A stretch of DNA of 7,695 bases from Candidatus Shapirobacteria bacterium (GTDB lineage: Bacteria > Patescibacteriota > Microgenomatia > UBA12405): positions 1 through 7,695 of the forward strand of contig JAHFKH010000037.1 in the NCBI GenBank assembly GCA_023245435.1, given 5' to 3'. The position numbers and the translations under genes are program-made. The notes below the pieces were generated by a model. It searched no databases, was not told the DNA's origin, and worked only from the letters and a program-made list of their open reading frames with translations. This document shows, one piece after another, positions 6,138-7,695 of this stretch. Position 1 is the stretch's first letter. The number at the start of each line of letters is the position of its first letter.

Positions 6138-7600
6138 CCAAATTAAAAATTTTATTAGTCATATTTACCCTGACTATAGGGTTACTGTTAAGACTTTATA
6201 AAATTAATTCTCCAGTTGCCGATTGGCATTCATTCCGTCAAGCTGACACCGCTTCGGTTACCAAAATTTTTAGTCAGCAGGGGATTGATTTACTTCATCC
6301 TAAATATCACGACCTATCTAACACCCAATCTGGCCTAAACAATCCCAATGGTTATCGCATGGTTGAACTACCCATTTATAACGCCATTTCTGTATATTTT
6401 CACAATATTTTTAATACCAATATCGACATTTCTTCACGTTTAGTTTCAATAATTTTTTCCTTGGGTAGCGCTCTTTTAATTTTTATGATTTGCTATCAAC
6501 AAACAAAACTTTTTCTTCCCTCATTTTTTGGTTTAGTTATATTTTTATTTTTACCTTTTAACATTTACTATTCTCGCACTATTCTTCCCGAACCAACCAC
6601 TGTTTTTTTTATGCTTTTGTCTCTCTATTTTTTGTCCAAAAATATTTTTATTTCTGCCCTAACTTTGGCTATTGCCGTTCTTTTAAAACCATATACTGCC
6701 ATTATTTTATTCCCAGTTATTGCCACTTATTTAATTATTCACCGTTCAAAATATTTAAATTTTAAATCGATTATTAAATTGGTTTTATTTTGTCTGATTA
6801 GTTTTATTCCATTTATTTTATGGCGAATATGGATAGGTAAGTACCCTGAAGGTATACCTAAAAGCGACTGGTTGCTCAATGATGGTGTTACTAATACTTT
6901 TCCTGCTTGGTTTCATGGTTATAGTCTTAGTTTTTTAAACAAATTAGTCGCCTTTCGCCCTCATTGGTGGCAATGGTTATTTGCCGAAAGAATTGCTAAT
7001 TTAATTCTTGGCACATTTGGAATTATTCCGTTATTTTTAGGACTGGCATTCAAAAAAAATCGGACCCAAACATTTTCGGTTAGCCTAGTGTTGGGAATAC
7101 TTTTATATTTTATAGTTGTCGCCCAAGGTAATATTCAGCATGATTATTATCAAGTCCTAATAATTCCCTTTATTTCAATTTTATTAGGTTTTGGTTATTA
7201 CTATATAACCAAATTTTTGTTTGGTAATACTATCGCCGGTATTACTTCTTTAATAATTATCTTTTGCTTTTCCACCTATTTTTCATTCATAAAAATTAAC
7301 GAATACTATAAAATTAACAATCAAAGTATAATCACCGCTGGTCAAAAGGTCGATGAAATAACCCCAAAAAATTCTATTATCATTGCGCCATATAACGGCG
7401 ACACCGCTTTTCTTTACCAAACCAACCGAACTGGTTTTCCCATTGAAATTTATGATTTTAATACCCTTAAAAGTGAATTTGCCAATCGCCCAATATATTT
7501 TGTTTCGGTAAATTTTGATGACTATACCAACAAAGTTATCAAACAATTTCCTACGGTTTATCGCGATTCTCAGTTTATAATATTAAACATAAACAAATGA
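6134..7600 (+). CDS. GT-C fold membrane glycosyltransferase (GT39/ArnT-like)
   Basis: A 488-residue polytopic protein of the PMT/ArnT-like superfamily, which transfers a sugar from a polyprenyl-phosphate donor outside the membrane to lipid, glycan or protein. After helix 1 (5-22) comes the first outer loop with VADWHSFRQADTA (28-40), the family's acidic catalytic loop (Asp30 or Asp38), then GYRMVELPIYN (73-83) with Glu78 as the second conserved acid. About ten more hydrophobic helices run from 102 to 386. SRTILPEP (147-154) and QHDYYQVLIIPF (335-346) are typical internal motifs that face the donor. Residues 387-488 are less hydrophobic and form a soluble C-terminal domain (KVDEITPKNSIIIAPYNGD onward), probably outside. 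The ATG at 6134 follows seven A's and overlaps the previous stop as ATGA. The acceptor could be the same glycan or a surface protein; which one cannot be told. Confidence 0.92.
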   Translation: MTKLKILLVIFTLTIGLLLRLYKINSPVADWHSFRQADTASVTKIFSQQGIDLLHPKYHDLSNTQSGLNNPNGYRMVELPIYNAISVYFHNIFNTNIDISSRLVSIIFSLGSALLIFMICYQQTKLFLPSFFGLVIFLFLPFNIYYSRTILPEPTTVFFMLLSLYFLSKNIFISALTLAIAVLLKPYTAIILFPVIATYLIIHRSKYLNFKSIIKLVLFCLISFIPFILWRIWIGKYPEGIPKSDWLLNDGVTNTFPAWFHGYSLSFLNKLVAFRPHWWQWLFAERIANLILGTFGIIPLFLGLAFKKNRTQTFSVSLVLGILLYFIVVAQGNIQHDYYQVLIIPFISILLGFGYYYITKFLFGNTIAGITSLIIIFCFSTYFSFIKINEYYKINNQSIITAGQKVDEITPKNSIIIAPYNGDTAFLYQTNRTGFPIEIYDFNTLKSEFANRPIYFVSVNFDDYTNKVIKQFPTVYRDSQFIILNINK

Positions 7601-7695
7601 CCAAAAGAAATATTTTAATGATCACCCCATATATTCCCCGACTTCATCAATCGGGAGGACAAAGACATTCTTTTTTTACTTTAAAATATTTATCT
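7597..7695 (+). CDS. GT4-type glycosyltransferase, N-terminal fragment (3' end outside window)
   Basis: An open frame starts at an ATG in an ATGA overlap with the preceding stop and runs in frame to the last base, giving 33 residues. They begin MTKRNILMITPYIPR, followed by LHQSGGQRHSFFTLKYLS. This is the characteristic beginning of GT-B glycosyltransferases of the GT4 group: a hydrophobic first strand, the ITPYxP turn, a Gly-Gly loop that contacts the donor, and an Arg followed by a helix ending LKYLS. The fragment is too short to show the donor domain, so the assignment rests on this pattern and on the neighbours, which are all glycan-assembly genes. It shows that the cluster continues to the right. 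Confidence 0.8.
   Translation, partial: MTKRNILMITPYIPRLHQSGGQRHSFFTLKYLS

Noticed and set aside
6602..6612. T-rich run as a possible terminator
   Set aside because: Eight T's occur inside the GT-C gene within a membrane helix; I see no stem preceding them and the operon continues in frame.
7283..7546. 87-codon open frame on the minus strand
   Set aside because: It is antisense to the soluble C-terminal domain of the GT-C gene, and its Ile/Lys/Val-rich translation has no recognisable motif.
1..7695. CRISPR arrays, tRNA or rRNA genes, insertion sequences, attachment sites
   Set aside because: No regularly spaced repeats, cloverleaf-like segments, transposase motifs or inverted terminal repeats were seen; coding sequence fills the window.

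Overview
The window is one uninterrupted, single-strand block of genes for building a cell-surface polysaccharide or glycoconjugate. It is AT-rich, with strongly A/T-biased third codon positions. Nine coding regions all lie on the + strand. The first is cut by the left edge and the last by the right edge. No gap is long enough to hold a promoter, RNA gene or terminator, so nothing of over 300 bases lacks a gene. TGA is used as a normal stop (genes 1, 2, 4, 7, 8), which argues against the code-4 and code-25 lineages. AT-richness, overlapping genes, absence of recognisable Shine-Dalgarno sequences, Pro/Thr-rich extracytoplasmic linkers and the style of the proteins suggest a Candidate Phyla Radiation (Patescibacteria) bacterium, perhaps Microgenomates. 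That placement is inference from gene style, not from a phylogenetic marker.

Layout: (1) 1-558, C-terminal part of a GT2 glycosyltransferase; (2) 542-1672 and (3) 1669-2736, two tandem GT4-type glycosyltransferases; (4) 2729-3337, a left-handed beta-helix acetyltransferase; (5) 3334-3879, an unrecognised protein with one membrane helix at each end and a probable extracytoplasmic domain; (6) 3869-4756, a complete GT2 glycosyltransferase; (7) 4743-6137, an O-antigen ligase/polymerase-like polytopic membrane protein with a Pro/Thr repeat in its large loop; (8) 6134-7600, a GT-C (GT39/ArnT-like) membrane glycosyltransferase; (9) 7597 onward, the start of another GT4-type glycosyltransferase.

How they could work together (inference): the cytosolic GT2 and GT4 enzymes would add sugars one by one to a lipid-linked precursor at the inner face of the membrane, and the acetyltransferase would decorate a sugar or sugar nucleotide. 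After export by a flippase not seen here, the ligase/polymerase-like protein would join or transfer the glycan outside. The GT-C enzyme would add a sugar from a polyprenyl-phosphate donor on the outer face. Gene 5 sits in the middle of this set and is likely to act on the same surface structure, but its function is unknown. Neither an initiating phosphoglycosyl transferase nor a flippase is in the window.

The clearest items for a second look are gene 5 as an uncharacterised family, the Lys in place of the second Glu of the EX7E motif in gene 2, the Asp where ligases carry a His in gene 7, the PxPTI repeat in gene 7, and the chain of overlapping, apparently Shine-Dalgarno-less genes.
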